Source: Trichoplax adhaerens
Lineage: Eukaryota > Placozoa > Uniplacotomia > Trichoplacea > Trichoplacidae
NCBI RefSeq assembly: GCF_000150275.1
Contig: NW_002060958.1
Location: forward strand, 464,374-528,373
Direction: 5' to 3'
Length of the DNA: 64,000 nucleotides
Of this stretch, positions 52,571 to 64,000 are shown in pieces. How positions within the stretch are numbered: the stretch's first letter is position 1; the number at the start of each line of letters is the position of its first letter. A program made the translations under genes and the position numbers. The notes under the pieces were generated by a model, which had not been told where the DNA came from, did not search any database, and saw only the letters and a program-made list of their open reading frames with translations.

Positions 52571-54466
52571 TCATTTGCATTTGCATGCATGCAATGCCAA
52601 TTTCTCCATTCTTTGTAAGAGCAGTCTGCAATTTGCTTAAGATGAAAAGTCTTGTAAGACTGTACAAAAGCAAATGAATTGAACATTTGCTAGTTACTAT
52701 TATTAGAATGGTCTTTACTCCTCTTTTTTTTTTTCATCCCCTAACTCAACCTTACCATTGGCCATTAGCCCCGGCGAGAGCCGCATCCATCGTTTTTCAA
52801 CTTTACAAGTCAGCCTGTCAATTTTGAACCATTCTCGGATTGTCCGGCCTTGGAAATTAGCCATACATATCATGTATATGTATGACATTATAATATACTG
52901 TACATGTAGTGAAGTGAAGTCTGTTGGGAGACTTAAGCTGCAATACCTTCTTGAGTAGACTACAACGAATTTTCAATTTCATTGTTTAAGAAAACATTAT
53001 TTTAGGCAATAAAAGATGATTTTATGTTTTTGGGTAACTCTATCCGTAGACTAGTCCCTGTCTTGATGAAAAGGTACAAAAGAAATTTCTTGATATTGTT
53101 GCAAGAGCAATGGCACAGAGCGCAAGTTGAACAAGAAAGACTGTACTTGTAGTTTCCACATGTTCAAGAAACTTGATGCTCTTCTGGCAATGATGCTAAC
53201 TTACACGGCTTGCAAATGGACTAAACTGAATTGGTTTGAGTGAGATTGTCAAGCCCAAGTGGAGCAATGTTTGAAAAGTCGTCCATGGCCGTGTGCTCTA
53301 TCGGTGTTGTTTTGGGCCGACTACCGCCAATCTGAAGGTGTATTGCCACCCCATGTCTGGGACTCCGTCTGGACACTGTCCAGGTTATTGTCAGTGTCAA
53401 ACAGGTGCAGAGTTTTTCTCTCACAGGTACTCCGTCGTCAGCACTCACTGCCTACTGGATACTGTCCATTGTACTGTAGAGTACAGTACTATGGATGGTG
53501 TCCATAGGTACTGTATCCGAATTGACGCCCACATCCCTGAATGGTCAGTAGGTGACACTCGACCACTGGCGTAACCTGTCCCCACTCTCTTCCATGGCTG
53601 TCTGTCCGAAGACCAAGCTTTGGATGCCCCCCCTCCGTCCACGACTTGAATGCTTGCCAACGTCCAAGACAATAAATTGTGGGTAGAGTACGCATACTAG
53701 TGTTGATTTTCCATACGAAAGGCGTCGTGAGTGGGGGCACGGATAGCCATCGACTCGGGGTAGACATCTGTAGTTTGGACAACTTGGGTCGATTGCAAAA
53801 GCTGAAGGAGAGAGAGAATGCGAGTTTAGCCAGGTATCAAAAGGCATCAAAATAGCGTCGACAAAAGGCGAAGAAAGATTTGAAAGATGACGTCAGATTT
53901 TCAATCTTGCACAAGAATTGGTAGACAAGAGATTGATGAGCAGAGAGTAAAACCATTTTAAGCTTGATTTTCAACCGTTTTGCTTGTTGACAAAGCGTGG
54001 ATAAAAAAATCTTTTCCATCATTTCAATTGTCAAGATAAACAACAAGAGCAAATTGTTGTTGGGCATTGATTCAATTGGATATCCATTGGGAGACGTATC
54101 TTGTGTCGTGGCAGTCTTGGTGGGGCTGATAGTGGTACACGATAGCCCACACCATCATTCTATTTCAATTTATTACATCAGATTGACCAATCCATGTATC
54201 GATCATCCTTTCCAACATACATGATTCTCTTGTAAATTATTCTTCCTCCTTTCAACCTGCTAAATCCCACCACAAGAACATTGATTACCATCAAGTCCAA
54301 GCGCAATCATACTCCGATCACTACTGGATCGCCATTGATACAAGTTGTCTTGTCATCTTGAATGCAGTAACGTATTGCAAGTGGACTAGCGACGCATCAT
54401 TGATATTCTTATCCTACACCATTGCTCAATCATTGCCATACCAAAACAACACGACTTCATATTGGT
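52571..54466. other. Noncoding region with a G+C-richer island (about 53180-53860)
   Basis: The island carries six overlapping ORFs on both strands, the longest 101 codons (minus 53545-53850). None has a motif I recognise, and the overlap on both strands argues that they reflect base composition. It contains a GTAC-rich word (TGTACTGTAGAGTACAGTAC, 53469-53488), as in the other islands. The promoter of the MBD-like gene should lie toward the right-hand end; upstream noncoding exons cannot be excluded. Confidence 0.45.
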
Positions 54467-57400
54467 ATGGATTTAACATCATCGTCTCAATCTTCCACGG
54501 AGGCCATCACCATGGTTCCTATCGGTTGGAAGCGTATTCGAGATAATAATACAATCTACTATGTCAGGTAAAATGATGCAACTATTGGCTCAACTCGATC
54601 GGTCAATTATCTTTCTCCATAGTCATCATGCTAGAAAATACATCAGTGGAACAAGCATGTTGTTAGGCATCATTCTAATTCGACACTACTTGAAAACTGC
54701 TGCACTTTCTACCTATCAGTCTATCACTTTCAATACAATACAATCAATATACACGTCCTTATCATGTTAAGTTCATGCTGAAAGTGGGACGTTTTCAAAG
54801 TACATTTAGTATTGATATTGGCGATCTGTATTGATCGTTGTCCTTTCATCTTTTTCCACATGGTACAGTAAGTAGTAATGGAGTAATTTATCTCCTTGAA
54901 CAGTAGCATGAAGACACTATCTCTCGTACAACTTGACTAGCCTTTATTGGCTAGCCAAATTGAAGTTGTAATCCAACCATCATTTGATATTTTTCTTTTT
55001 TGTTCATAGTGTGTGCTAGTCTTTGTTTCATGTTCTTTCAAAAGAATAATTCACATTTGAAAGCTATATTGAATCAACGTTTTCATATTATTTCATCGTA
55101 TTATAGCCCAACTAAGGATAAACTTTGGAACATGTCCGATGTTATCAAATATGTCACTTCAGACGGGACTTGTAAATGTAACTTACAATGCCCACTATTC
55201 CTAGATCGAGTATTCACATTTAGCCTTGATGTTAAGCAAATGGAACCACCATTTGAAAAAAGCAAAAGCAAACTATGTACTTGTCCTATTATTCGGCGTG
55301 GTAGACCAAGAAAATATGAATTAAAAGAAGGTATGAATGTCTAATGACGCTTACTGAATAGCAGCATTACAGTGATACGATCGATCAATCTACCAGCCAG
55401 TAATCAACATCACCTTTCTACTGTATTTGAAGCAGCTTGATGCGGCTGCTTTAGCAACATATTGAATAATCATCCATTCTAATCATGTTAATATTTATCC
55501 TGTATACAGTAGCTGAATTGCAGCTTTCAAATATCAACTACTCTTGAGTTCAAGAGTAAATTTTAAATTTTGATCGAGTATATACTGTATTGTAGAGTCA
55601 AGGAGTTCTAGGATAATCCAGTACTGTCTACAGTATAAGATTAAATCGAAACTTTCTGCCATAACATCATATCGACTTAACACTACTATATTTGGATAAT
55701 AACTATATGTAGAGTTCATTGAAATTGAATTGGATTTCATCAAGTTATTGCTTGTTTTATCATATTAGGAATGAAAGTCAACTACAAAAAGAAAAAGTCT
55801 TACATTAGTCAAACTGATATAAAGCCAGTGGCTGACGGCGATTGCAACACCAATAGAAGTGATTCGAATTTAAAAAGTATTCTGGAAGACAAGACACAAG
55901 ATAATAAAAGAGTCAAGAAGAAAGGAACCCTCAATGTTGAGCCTTTGATCAAAAGTGAACCCAATTTTCATGATAAAACTAGTACTGAAGGAGATAAAAT
56001 AACCAGCGACAAGGGTAACAATAACAAGCGGGGCAAAAATAACACCAATAAAAATCTACCGAAACAGGACGATACAATCAATCAAATAGACAACTATCAA
56101 TCCTTTGGAAAGATTTCTTCTATCGAAAGTGACGTTTCTTCAGGCAATAAAGGAAAAAGGAAACTCAAAGTGGTAAACACTTCAAATACATCCGCTGACA
56201 ACACTCGTACTCCACAGAAACGGAAAGAGAAAAGATCTGCCAATAAAGCTGGAAATGGCGATACGATGGCTCTGTCTGTGGAAGATATCAATGACGACAG
56301 TCTATTCGATTTAGGCAAAAAATCAAAGGCGAAAAAATCAAGGAAAAGACTTTCTTCTATGGATATTGAAGATGTTTCATTAAGCGATGTCATGAATATA
56401 CCCTTAAAACAGATTCCTACAACGCCTATTAGTACCGATAATCGACCACCTAGCCCATCTTTTGATTACAATACGCATTTAATCATGCCTACTCCGGCTG
56501 CTAAAGTCGCTGTAGCATCAAATCAAGTTACCCCAAGAACTCCCACTATGGTCAACTATACTAATAATTACTTTACAGCCAACTCATCTACTGGATACGA
56601 TGTTGGTACTCATCAGCCTGTTCAACTTGGAGGTATTCAACGATCACCATCATCAAACTTATTACCTACACAATTAAATAATCATTCTTATTCTTCACCG
56701 TCAAGTAATAACTGCCAAATTGGAGAATGTATCGAAGCTTACCGAAATACTACTGCGCCAACTACGCCAATCGAATCTCATAATTCGTATGAGGTGATGC
56801 AACCAACAACTTTAACAAAGCAACAGTTAAATGTACCCCATTGTACAGCAAATATACCTGCAAATAGAGCTATACAGGGTACTATGGGAAATATGAATAA
56901 CATGGATCAACAACAGCAACAAAATTATATGATGCTTGATCAATCAAATCATCCAAATAGAATATTGACACCTCCAGATCTTAATTATGTTGGTATAGAA
57001 AACGAAGCTGAAAATAATCCGGCTGATATGTTCATGAGTGGTGTGAATACGATGGATAGTTCGACGGTAAATTCTATGAACTTAACTCCTCAGCCGCAAT
57101 CTCCTACAGGCAATATGTATTCTTCAGGTAATAATACATGCCAAAATTATTACATTAACTCCGCACAACCTCAACACAGCCAAAATCCTGCTGCAGATGG
57201 TTTATTAAGTAGTGATGTGGCGAATATGCAAAAGCAATTATCTTCTGATGATTGCCATTACTATAGTATGTCACCCTCTGGTTCATCTTATAATTATTCA
57301 TCGCCAACAACTCCACGAATGATACCCGTAACAAGTGTCATGGCAGGCAATCCGATGAATTCCAACACCGTTACTATGTCAAACAATTTGGATAATCAAC

Positions 57401-58047
57401 TTGAATCAACTTGCCCACAAAATCAACAAATTCCACAAGTAATGCATTCTTATGGAAATAACCTCTCAAGAAGCAATTCAGCAGTAATGATCCAAGGCCA
57501 TTCGCAGCTTGTTCGTCAACACAGTACTGGACAGACTGCACAGGCTGGAATGTCAGATTATTGCCTTAACAATAACAACAATAATAATCGCTACAATATG
57601 CAAGTCAATTCTACTGCGTACATGAATAATTCGGGACCAATCTGTACGTCTGGCAGTAATCAATCTCCAGTAACTGGTTATAATCAATCCAATCTTCAAA
57701 TGAATTCACAATCTCAACATTTAATTTACAATGACATGTCTTCTAATCCTCAAATCATGCAACAGCATGATGGGTCATTAAATTATCCTACATCCAATAT
57801 GCAATTATCGACAAATATGAACATTGATAATCAAAATGATAGTATAAATATGATGTCCAACATGCCGATTTTAGAACCTCATTCCGTTGGTATGCGTACT
57901 GATATTCCATCTCAATCAGTAAAGCAATCGAATGTAGTTATGGAACAGCAGCAACAAAACACTCAAAATAATCGCCAATATGTCGGCGTACCTTCAACAT
58001 TACTGGATGGGCAACCAGGCCAGATTAGCCAATTTGATATGTGCTAA
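54467..58047 (+). CDS. MBD5/6-like methyl-CpG-binding-domain protein with AT-hook (3 exons)
   Basis: Nuclear chromatin protein. Exons 54467-54567, 55107-55330 and 55769-58047 join in phase to 867 aa. MBD at about 17-72, split by the first intron: it opens VPIGWKRI, continues YYVSPTKDKL, and contains TSDGTCKCNLQCPLFLDRVF, closely following the 'TDGTCKCGLECPL' block particular to MBD5 and MBD6 rather than MBD1-4. An AT-hook RGRPRK follows at about 98-103. The rest is a long disordered Asn/Gln/Ser-rich region with poly-Gln and poly-Asn runs and a Lys-rich start (KKKK). In mammals MBD5/6 do not recognise methylated CpG and associate with the PR-DUB deubiquitinase complex; whether that holds here is inference. 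The start ATG is the first in the exon with a consistent frame; an upstream exon is possible. The minus ORF 56097-56393 is a shadow. Confidence 0.9.
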
Positions 58048-59562
58048 TCAAGAATATCCCTGTATAATTGATATTGTATATCCGATATCTAATTTTCGTC
58101 AATTGTGTAAATTTGACTCCTTAATAATAGCATCGATGATGATTTTGTGATAGAAATAGATAAAATAAAATAGGATGCTTCCTGAATTCTATCTTATAAA
58201 TATTGTTTCAGCCTAACATTAATATTCAGTCTATTAATTCATTAAACCCGATATTTACTATTTCAAGGTGTTCTTTGAACTATAATTGTATTTATAACAC
58301 CGAAAATTGCGTTAAAATTGGCATATAATATAATTAATCCTTCGTATTTTAATCATCAACAATGTCGAATATTATTAAGTCATACCATGATTGTTGTATG
58401 CATTACACTTCGGCTGTGCTACACGTTATATAAAGTTATGTACTGTCATAACATACAGACCGTAGAAGATTGTCTCTCAAGGTAATCATAAGTCCGCTAA
58501 TAAGTCATGATGGATTCTACAAGGTAGATTTAATGCCTCTCTTACGGATTTATCTTGCGAATTGTTTATATTCGTAGAATCATGAATAGAAATACAGTTT
58601 TGCATCGGATACATATAATAGTTAGTATTTCACCAAATTGATAAGTTATTCAATCGTTAAGGTATAGCATAACCTTATACGCTCGTATATAACTATATAA
58701 TACTGATTATAAAATTAATTATTATGAAATATTATTGTTATGTTATTAATATATTACAGATACTGTTAAGGCCGTGATAAAAAAATATTACCGTGTAAAT
58801 TATCTTGGTTAATTGGCAATAAGTGATCCAAAATTTAAATGGAAGTACAATACTTATGGAATAATGCCCCGTTGCACCCATGAACTGTAGTGAATTATAT
58901 GCATTATCTTGTATAATATGGATTATAATTGCAATGATTTAATCTAACCGAAATTTCAATCTGCAACATATGTATGATACTCTGTTGATTCCGTACTTTG
59001 TAGCAATGCTCTACGCTTATGTATTGCTGTAATCTTAATTTATTGATATTGCCAACCTACAGTATCTATTGTAGGAGCATACCATCAACACTTTTCTATT
59101 TAAAAAGGTAAAAGTATTTACTTTTTGCTTGCTAGCTTGTTCTAAGACCATTATATATTATCTTGTGAATTACATTATTTACAGTAATTTTAAGTAATGA
59201 ATTGCTGTTATAAGTAGCATTTTGGATTGTTGCATAGCGCGTTAATGCGCAATAAAAGCCATGTAATAGTACACCGATAAATAGTTAAGTATCCACAGAT
59301 ATCAGATTCCTTACTTGCTAGCTTGTAAAAAATGGATAATAAATATGTATAACCTCGTATGCTTCACAAAGTTACCTAAAATAGCATATTCTAATGCCAT
59401 CAGGCTTTTCATAACATACGCTAGTCTGATAATTATAATTGTTCGATGATAATAAATACACTTACAATGCCATTCAATCAACGTACATATTGGTATCTGC
59501 TTAATTTATCACAAGTATATCAATTTTAATCTATTATAAATTTTTAATTGCATTCGATGACA
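58048..59562. other. Convergent 3' region between the MBD-like and 7-TM genes
   Basis: Two transcription units end toward each other. AATAAA at 58164-58169 is the likely polyadenylation signal of the MBD-like gene, about 120 bp past its stop. No other gene or repeat seen. Confidence 0.45.
58164..58169 (+). terminator. Likely polyadenylation signal of the MBD-like gene
   Basis: AATAAA in a local GATAAAATAAAATAGG context, about 120 bp after the stop codon. Inferred from position. Confidence 0.4.
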
Positions 59563-61770
59563 TTACACAGTAATTACTGGATTAACTTTTCGAAGAGTTT
59601 TAGGGATTAGGCACGCATGCATCATTATGCATAAGTAGCAGATTACTGAAAATAAAGCAATTAACATTAAGTATTGGGTAAGCAACAAACTGAATCTAAT
59701 TCTCAACAAATCGAGACTTTCTATTTTAACATTAAAGAGTAATGCACGTTAGTTTACCAGGTTTTAAGTAGATGGGCCAAATATCAGTTAGCAAACAGAA
59801 TATCAGCGGTGCAAATATTGCCATCGCTGCAACATTTTCATCAACCAATTTCCAGTCTGTTTGAATCGTTTTTGCAAAACAGATGTCAACAAGGAAAAGA
59901 AATTTCTAAAGCATGCAACTTACTAGTTGTCTAAGATACTTCAAGCCTAATCATCTACAGGAGTCATGCATGACTTGGTAGTGCTTAATCAAGACACCAG
60001 CGCATTATTTCAATGTATAAATAGTAAAATTATAAATATGTACGCGTATATGTGGCAATGCAATTAAGGAGGTCTAGAATTGAAATCTAAACTTACGTAC
60101 TAGCAGTAAGTAATCATAGCATGACTTTATTGCGTTTGCTACGCTACAAAGTGTAACCTATAGTATAGTCTTCGGGATTTTACTATACGACCTGCTTACA
60201 ATTCATACGAAGTAAAAAGTATGACCAATTCTGTTCACTGGATCGAAAGCTTACAATTGGTAAGTGATAAACTTACTGCCAGATTTAAATTAGATATCGT
60301 ATGCTTTGTGACTAGCTAAGATCCGATGAGGCTGTTAATACTTTACAGTAATATATCATTCAAAGATGAGAACAGATTAGTATTCAAAATTTCTCTAAGG
60401 CAAGCTATCTCTGGCATTGGCTATCTAACATTACAATTACTCAATCGTCCTCGTCAAGAAAGTGCAAACGGGCACCTACCTGGTGATACTGAGACGAATT
60501 GGAATAAGCACAGCAAGATCATTAAGCATCCGATAATCGTAGCCACTGCAATACTTGAAAATGGGATTACTAGTAGCTTTCTCTCCAACAGCCTATATGA
60601 GACAAAGGTTTAAATCATTCATCTCAGCATCTCATAGCATACGTCAACAATTTGGCTAGCCTGACTCTCGTAATCTTAACTCTAGCCAATTAGCCTTCAT
60701 TGTTACTCCACTACACTATACAAGCCATATTTGAAGTAATGATACGTAACCATGCAGGAAATTGCATTGCATGGACGACATATCGATCAAAACTGTTAAC
60801 ATCAATACAGCGTACTAGAGTACTACAATTCAATCAACAGCAGTAACCTGGGAAACATTTCCATCATTCCACCAGCCATTGCTAAACTGAGCATAATATA
60901 AATATAACGGTAGCGGGTAATATTGGCTATCACACGATATTTGTAGATTCTATCCATGAAATGGTTTCTTTCTTTCTTGTAATGCTGCTCATGTAGTGTT
61001 TCTGAATAGGAAATTTTCTCTTGTAGCAATCTTTGGTACGTAATGTTGTTCATCGTGGGCAATTTGGTAGCCTCCATCCTATTTCCATTTGGAAAGTAAA
61101 TCCTTCGACAGTGATGCTATATATGAATTCAATAATCCTTCCACAATGTTTACGTCGGTGTTGACAATGCAGGAGAATGAAATACTGTATGGTAAATAAG
61201 TCATAGCAGCGCAATAAATTGGACTACTCGGATCAGAGCCAAGCGCCATACTGAAACAAGACACGTTAGGCTGTAGGCAACATCAGTATAGAAGAGTCGC
61301 ATAATAATGGCTACTTGGTCTTCCTGATCTATTTTCTATTGACGGTAACTTCCATAGTCAATGCCGGCGATTGTGGTCATTGCTGCTCAATTCAAAGCTT
61401 TTAGAGTGGAACGCAGTTAAAACTGGGAGATAAGATGTTATAACTACTGCTAAATTAAAACAGTTCATTTCCGATCGACGAGATTTTGCAGAACAGGCAA
61501 TGAAAGTGATCACTATTGAGCTCCATAGCAACTGTACTATGGCTGTAGACAAGAAAGGGTCCAGCGCAGCAGAGTTTGCTTTAACACATATGACAGTGTA
61601 TATTAGCTCTGCTACTGTATGACCAACTTGCGCTACTGCACTGTAACTGCCAAGGAATGGTGTAGAACTAATTTCCAAAATGTCCAGCACTCACTCCAAA
61701 TTGGCATTGGAAAAAATCGTAGTATTTTTTCCATCGGCCTAATCCATTTATGGCAACATTCCATGTTCAT
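59563..61770 (-). CDS. Candidate seven-transmembrane protein, possibly gustatory-receptor-like (7 exons)
   Basis: Predicted plasma-membrane protein. Exons on the minus strand, 5' to 3': 61695-61770, 61413-61635, 61154-61250, 60848-61116, 60480-60592, 59758-59856, 59563-59645; phases agree and give 319 aa. Seven hydrophobic segments, including AIVQLLWSSIVITFIACSA, YIYIMLSLAMAGGMMEMF, IAVATIIGCLMILLCLF and VAAMAIFAPLIFCLL; the last exon adds a short VICYLCIMM. None of the class-A GPCR motifs is present. The start WIRPMEKILRFFPMP resembles the N-terminus of insect gustatory-receptor-like proteins, which is the weak basis for that suggestion; a divergent transporter is an alternative. Odd points: the third intron would be only 37 nt (61117-61153), and the DNA in it continues an amphipathic frame (NIVEGLLNSYIASL), so the junction may instead be a 1-base frameshift in a decayed gene. 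The donor at 61412 is weak. Confidence 0.45.
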
Positions 61771-64000
61771 TTCTTTCCTTGTATCTTGTTGTATAATGGA
61801 CTGAGCTTGAGTATAGCGGTAAAGTAAGATCTCCGCTGCGCTAATGCGTCCACCAAGATACTCGTATACTGTGCTAATAAAACGAATCTTGCTCGATTGA
61901 TCTTACAGTTCCGGTTCTGAAATGCGATGGTGCGGTGATGCCTAATTTAGTTTTTAGACCAAAATTTTGGATAAGTCACGTTGATGAGGGTCTATGGATG
62001 ACTACATATTAACTCAAAGCTTTAGAAAACTGTAGAACTACTACTTGTTTATGGGTCCTGTGGCTGTTCTGTATAGTTGGCGTAGTAATACAAAGGTAGA
62101 GACCGCTAATAGTTAACATTGAAGTTATGAAATTACCCACACACAATGCTCCATGCTCAACTTACGGATTAAGCCGTAAATTTCTAGGGACTACGGGTAT
62201 TCATAAGCGATTCAGGAATCATAGATAATTATTAAAAAGAAAAAATTACCTATTTTAATTACAATTCTCAGAGACTCCTCCAAAAATAATAGTAGTTTCG
62301 ATTCATCGTTAGGCATACAATATAAGCGTACTGTAGGCGCAATTTAGAAGGCTGTTTAGCTCAAGATTGGCTTACGTCGATCCTTTCCTATCAAATCTTT
62401 TATGCACCAAGAAAATACTGTAAGTGTTATATGATCAGTTTACCTCATCTTTTTCACTGAAAACATGTTGGCCATTAATATTTCCTACATTATGGCAGTA
62501 ACTGCACTGTATAAATATTATGTTACCAGCCCTTGTTGAAATCTGAGCCACTCATTAATTAAATGCTCATTTTTCAATTACAATGGTTGATATTGGTATG
62601 GTAATCATATAACATTAAATGTGTAGCAGATGTACTTAGGGCAACATACTTGCACTGATATAGTCCTACTCCTACCTGCACTGTTATAGTATGTGTGCTA
62701 CAGACCACGTATACAATCGAAAAGTCCCGGATCATATATACGAGTACATAATCTTCACCCCAAAGTTTTAACATCAGAATCGAGATTATTATCACATCGA
62801 TTGACTAGCAAATAATTGCTCTTGATAGTTCACCTAAATGCACTGCATTACCGAAATGGAAGATTATCTGCAAGTTTCGAAAGTATTCATACTGCAGGTG
62901 CGTTTACAGTTTGAATCATCTCAATGAGGTGGTTTTATGTTCTACGGTATCCAGATCGGTACAACAAGCTACTAACGTAATGATGTAACTAATCGTAAAT
63001 AATAACCGTAACACTCTATACAGTACCGACATACGAATTATACGCAACTACCAATTGAGCAAGCATTAGTTACTTACTGTTGGCAAAGCTACGGATGGTC
63101 TATGAGGATTACCCTAGAAGTGGAACACATAACGACTACATGCTAAACTGCTGACAGCATACTGATTTATTGATACAAATAAAAGTGTACAATACCAAAA
63201 AATATTATACAAACTTTAGCAATGCTATTTATATGGTCATATATTAGTCGTTAACATTCCGACACAGTCTTTACTGATACGAAATAATCATCATTAAAAC
63301 TTTTAGCAGTAGTACGAACACAGCCATTAAATCAATTTGAATGTAGATAAAATCAAGAACCATGCTATAACTTAAAAGATTTACAATAATAAGCTTTATA
63401 AAAAATGTATAGAAGACACTTATACCAATTTTTGCAACAAAATATACAGTAAAGAATAAAATATTATATAGCATGATATTATACAAAGATACCATTTATG
63501 TTATTGATATGGTACAAAACCAATTTTATACAATTGTCAAAAATTTAGCAAAAGTACGCGAATCCTAACTATAGTAACATCGAAGCTAATAATTATAATT
63601 TGTGACTGTACATTAACTTATCCTAGTTTCAATGCCTACTGAGTAGATCCACGACGATACTCGACAATAACATTACCAACCATTAATTATTAATACAAAA
63701 AAATTGCAAAATTTCAATATATAGTATATTATATTAGCTCAATGAACTAAATGTCAAAATTGTACAGAATGCACTAATGCGGTTTATGTATAAGAAATGT
63801 CTATAAAAAGTTGTGGATGTCTATCGTCACACGATAGCCACTAAAATGAAGATCTCAGAGGAAGCTTCATAATATGGAAGTAATCAATCACTTATTAACT
63901 CTTAACAACGACATGATAGCCTTATATTATAATTAATTGTTGAAATTATAAACCAAGTATCTAGCTATCGAGAAAATCTCCAATACTGGCGCTTACAGAG
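61771..64000. other. Right-hand end, no assigned gene
   Basis: AT-rich. A minus ORF at 62574-62795 contains a CAG/GTAGGA donor (about 62674), so part of it could be an exon upstream of the 7-TM candidate or of another gene. The minus ORF at 63271-63495 is Leu/Ile/Val/Tyr-rich, as expected by chance in AT-rich DNA. I see no repeats or RNA genes. Confidence 0.4.

Noticed and set aside
56097-56393. Minus-strand 98-codon ORF
   Set aside because: Antisense shadow of the third MBD-gene exon.
60326-60613. Plus-strand 95-codon ORF
   Set aside because: Antisense to the fifth exon (60480-60592) of the 7-TM candidate, which has splice signals and phase in its favour; the plus frame has no recognisable feature.
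63271-63495. Hydrophobic minus ORF that could be read as a membrane protein
   Set aside because: Composition (Leu, Ile, Val, Tyr, Met) is what random AT-rich DNA gives, with no motif and no adjacent exon.
1-64000. CRISPR arrays, bacterial operons, ribosome-binding sites, rRNA
   Set aside because: The repeats found are long tandem units without spacers, genes are spliced, and no rRNA-like sequence is visible. I also looked for tRNA-type GTTCGAATC boxes and found none in a convincing context.

Overview
The window looks like nuclear DNA of an early-branching animal, most likely a placozoan such as Trichoplax. It is AT-rich and gene-sparse. Genes are split by mostly short GT-AG introns whose phases can be followed by eye, and the recognisable genes are animal-type (Apaf-1-like, Caspr/neurexin-IV-like, MBD5/6-like, rhodopsin-class receptors). 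The organism is an inference; the gene calls rest on my own translations and on motifs I recognise. Exon borders were placed by hand from splice signals and phase, without transcript data.

Layout. 1-3.2 kb: noncoding, with a five-copy tandem repeat (about 155 bp period). 3.2-13.6 kb (+): a 20-exon Apaf-1-like gene with NB-ARC, winged helix, superhelical region and degenerate WD-type repeats, about 1283 aa, apparently lacking a CARD. 13.6-31.9 kb: mostly noncoding AT-rich DNA with two intronless class-A receptor paralogs (18.3 and 28.0 kb, both +) and a TA-flanked inverted-repeat element (29.8-30.5 kb). 31.9-38.0 kb: a divergent housekeeping pair, proteasome subunit alpha-2 (-) and mitochondrial 3-hydroxyisobutyrate dehydrogenase (+), sharing a 756 bp intergenic region. 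39.1-39.6 kb (-): a small COX14-like mitochondrial membrane protein. 39.6-41.5 kb: a repeat-rich island with a 153-155 bp tandem array, clusters of GTAC palindromes and an unrecognised minus-strand coding-like segment. 41.9-47.9 kb (+): a Caspr/neurexin-IV-like adhesion receptor of about 1121 aa. 48-54.4 kb: noncoding, with a four-copy 141-146 bp tandem array and a G+C-richer island. 54.5-58.0 kb (+): an MBD5/6-like chromatin protein with an added AT-hook. 59.6-61.8 kb (-): a candidate 7-TM membrane protein, perhaps gustatory-receptor-like. The remainder is noncoding as far as I can see.

The genes are not an operon or a cluster with one function. The only clear regulatory arrangement is the divergent PSMA2/HIBADH pair. 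The observations most worth following are the Caspr-like receptor (complete cytoplasmic band-4.1 and PDZ signals, no discoidin domain), the candidate 7-TM gene with a 37 nt GT-AG gap, the CARD-less Apaf-1-like gene, and the repeated GTAC-palindrome islands.
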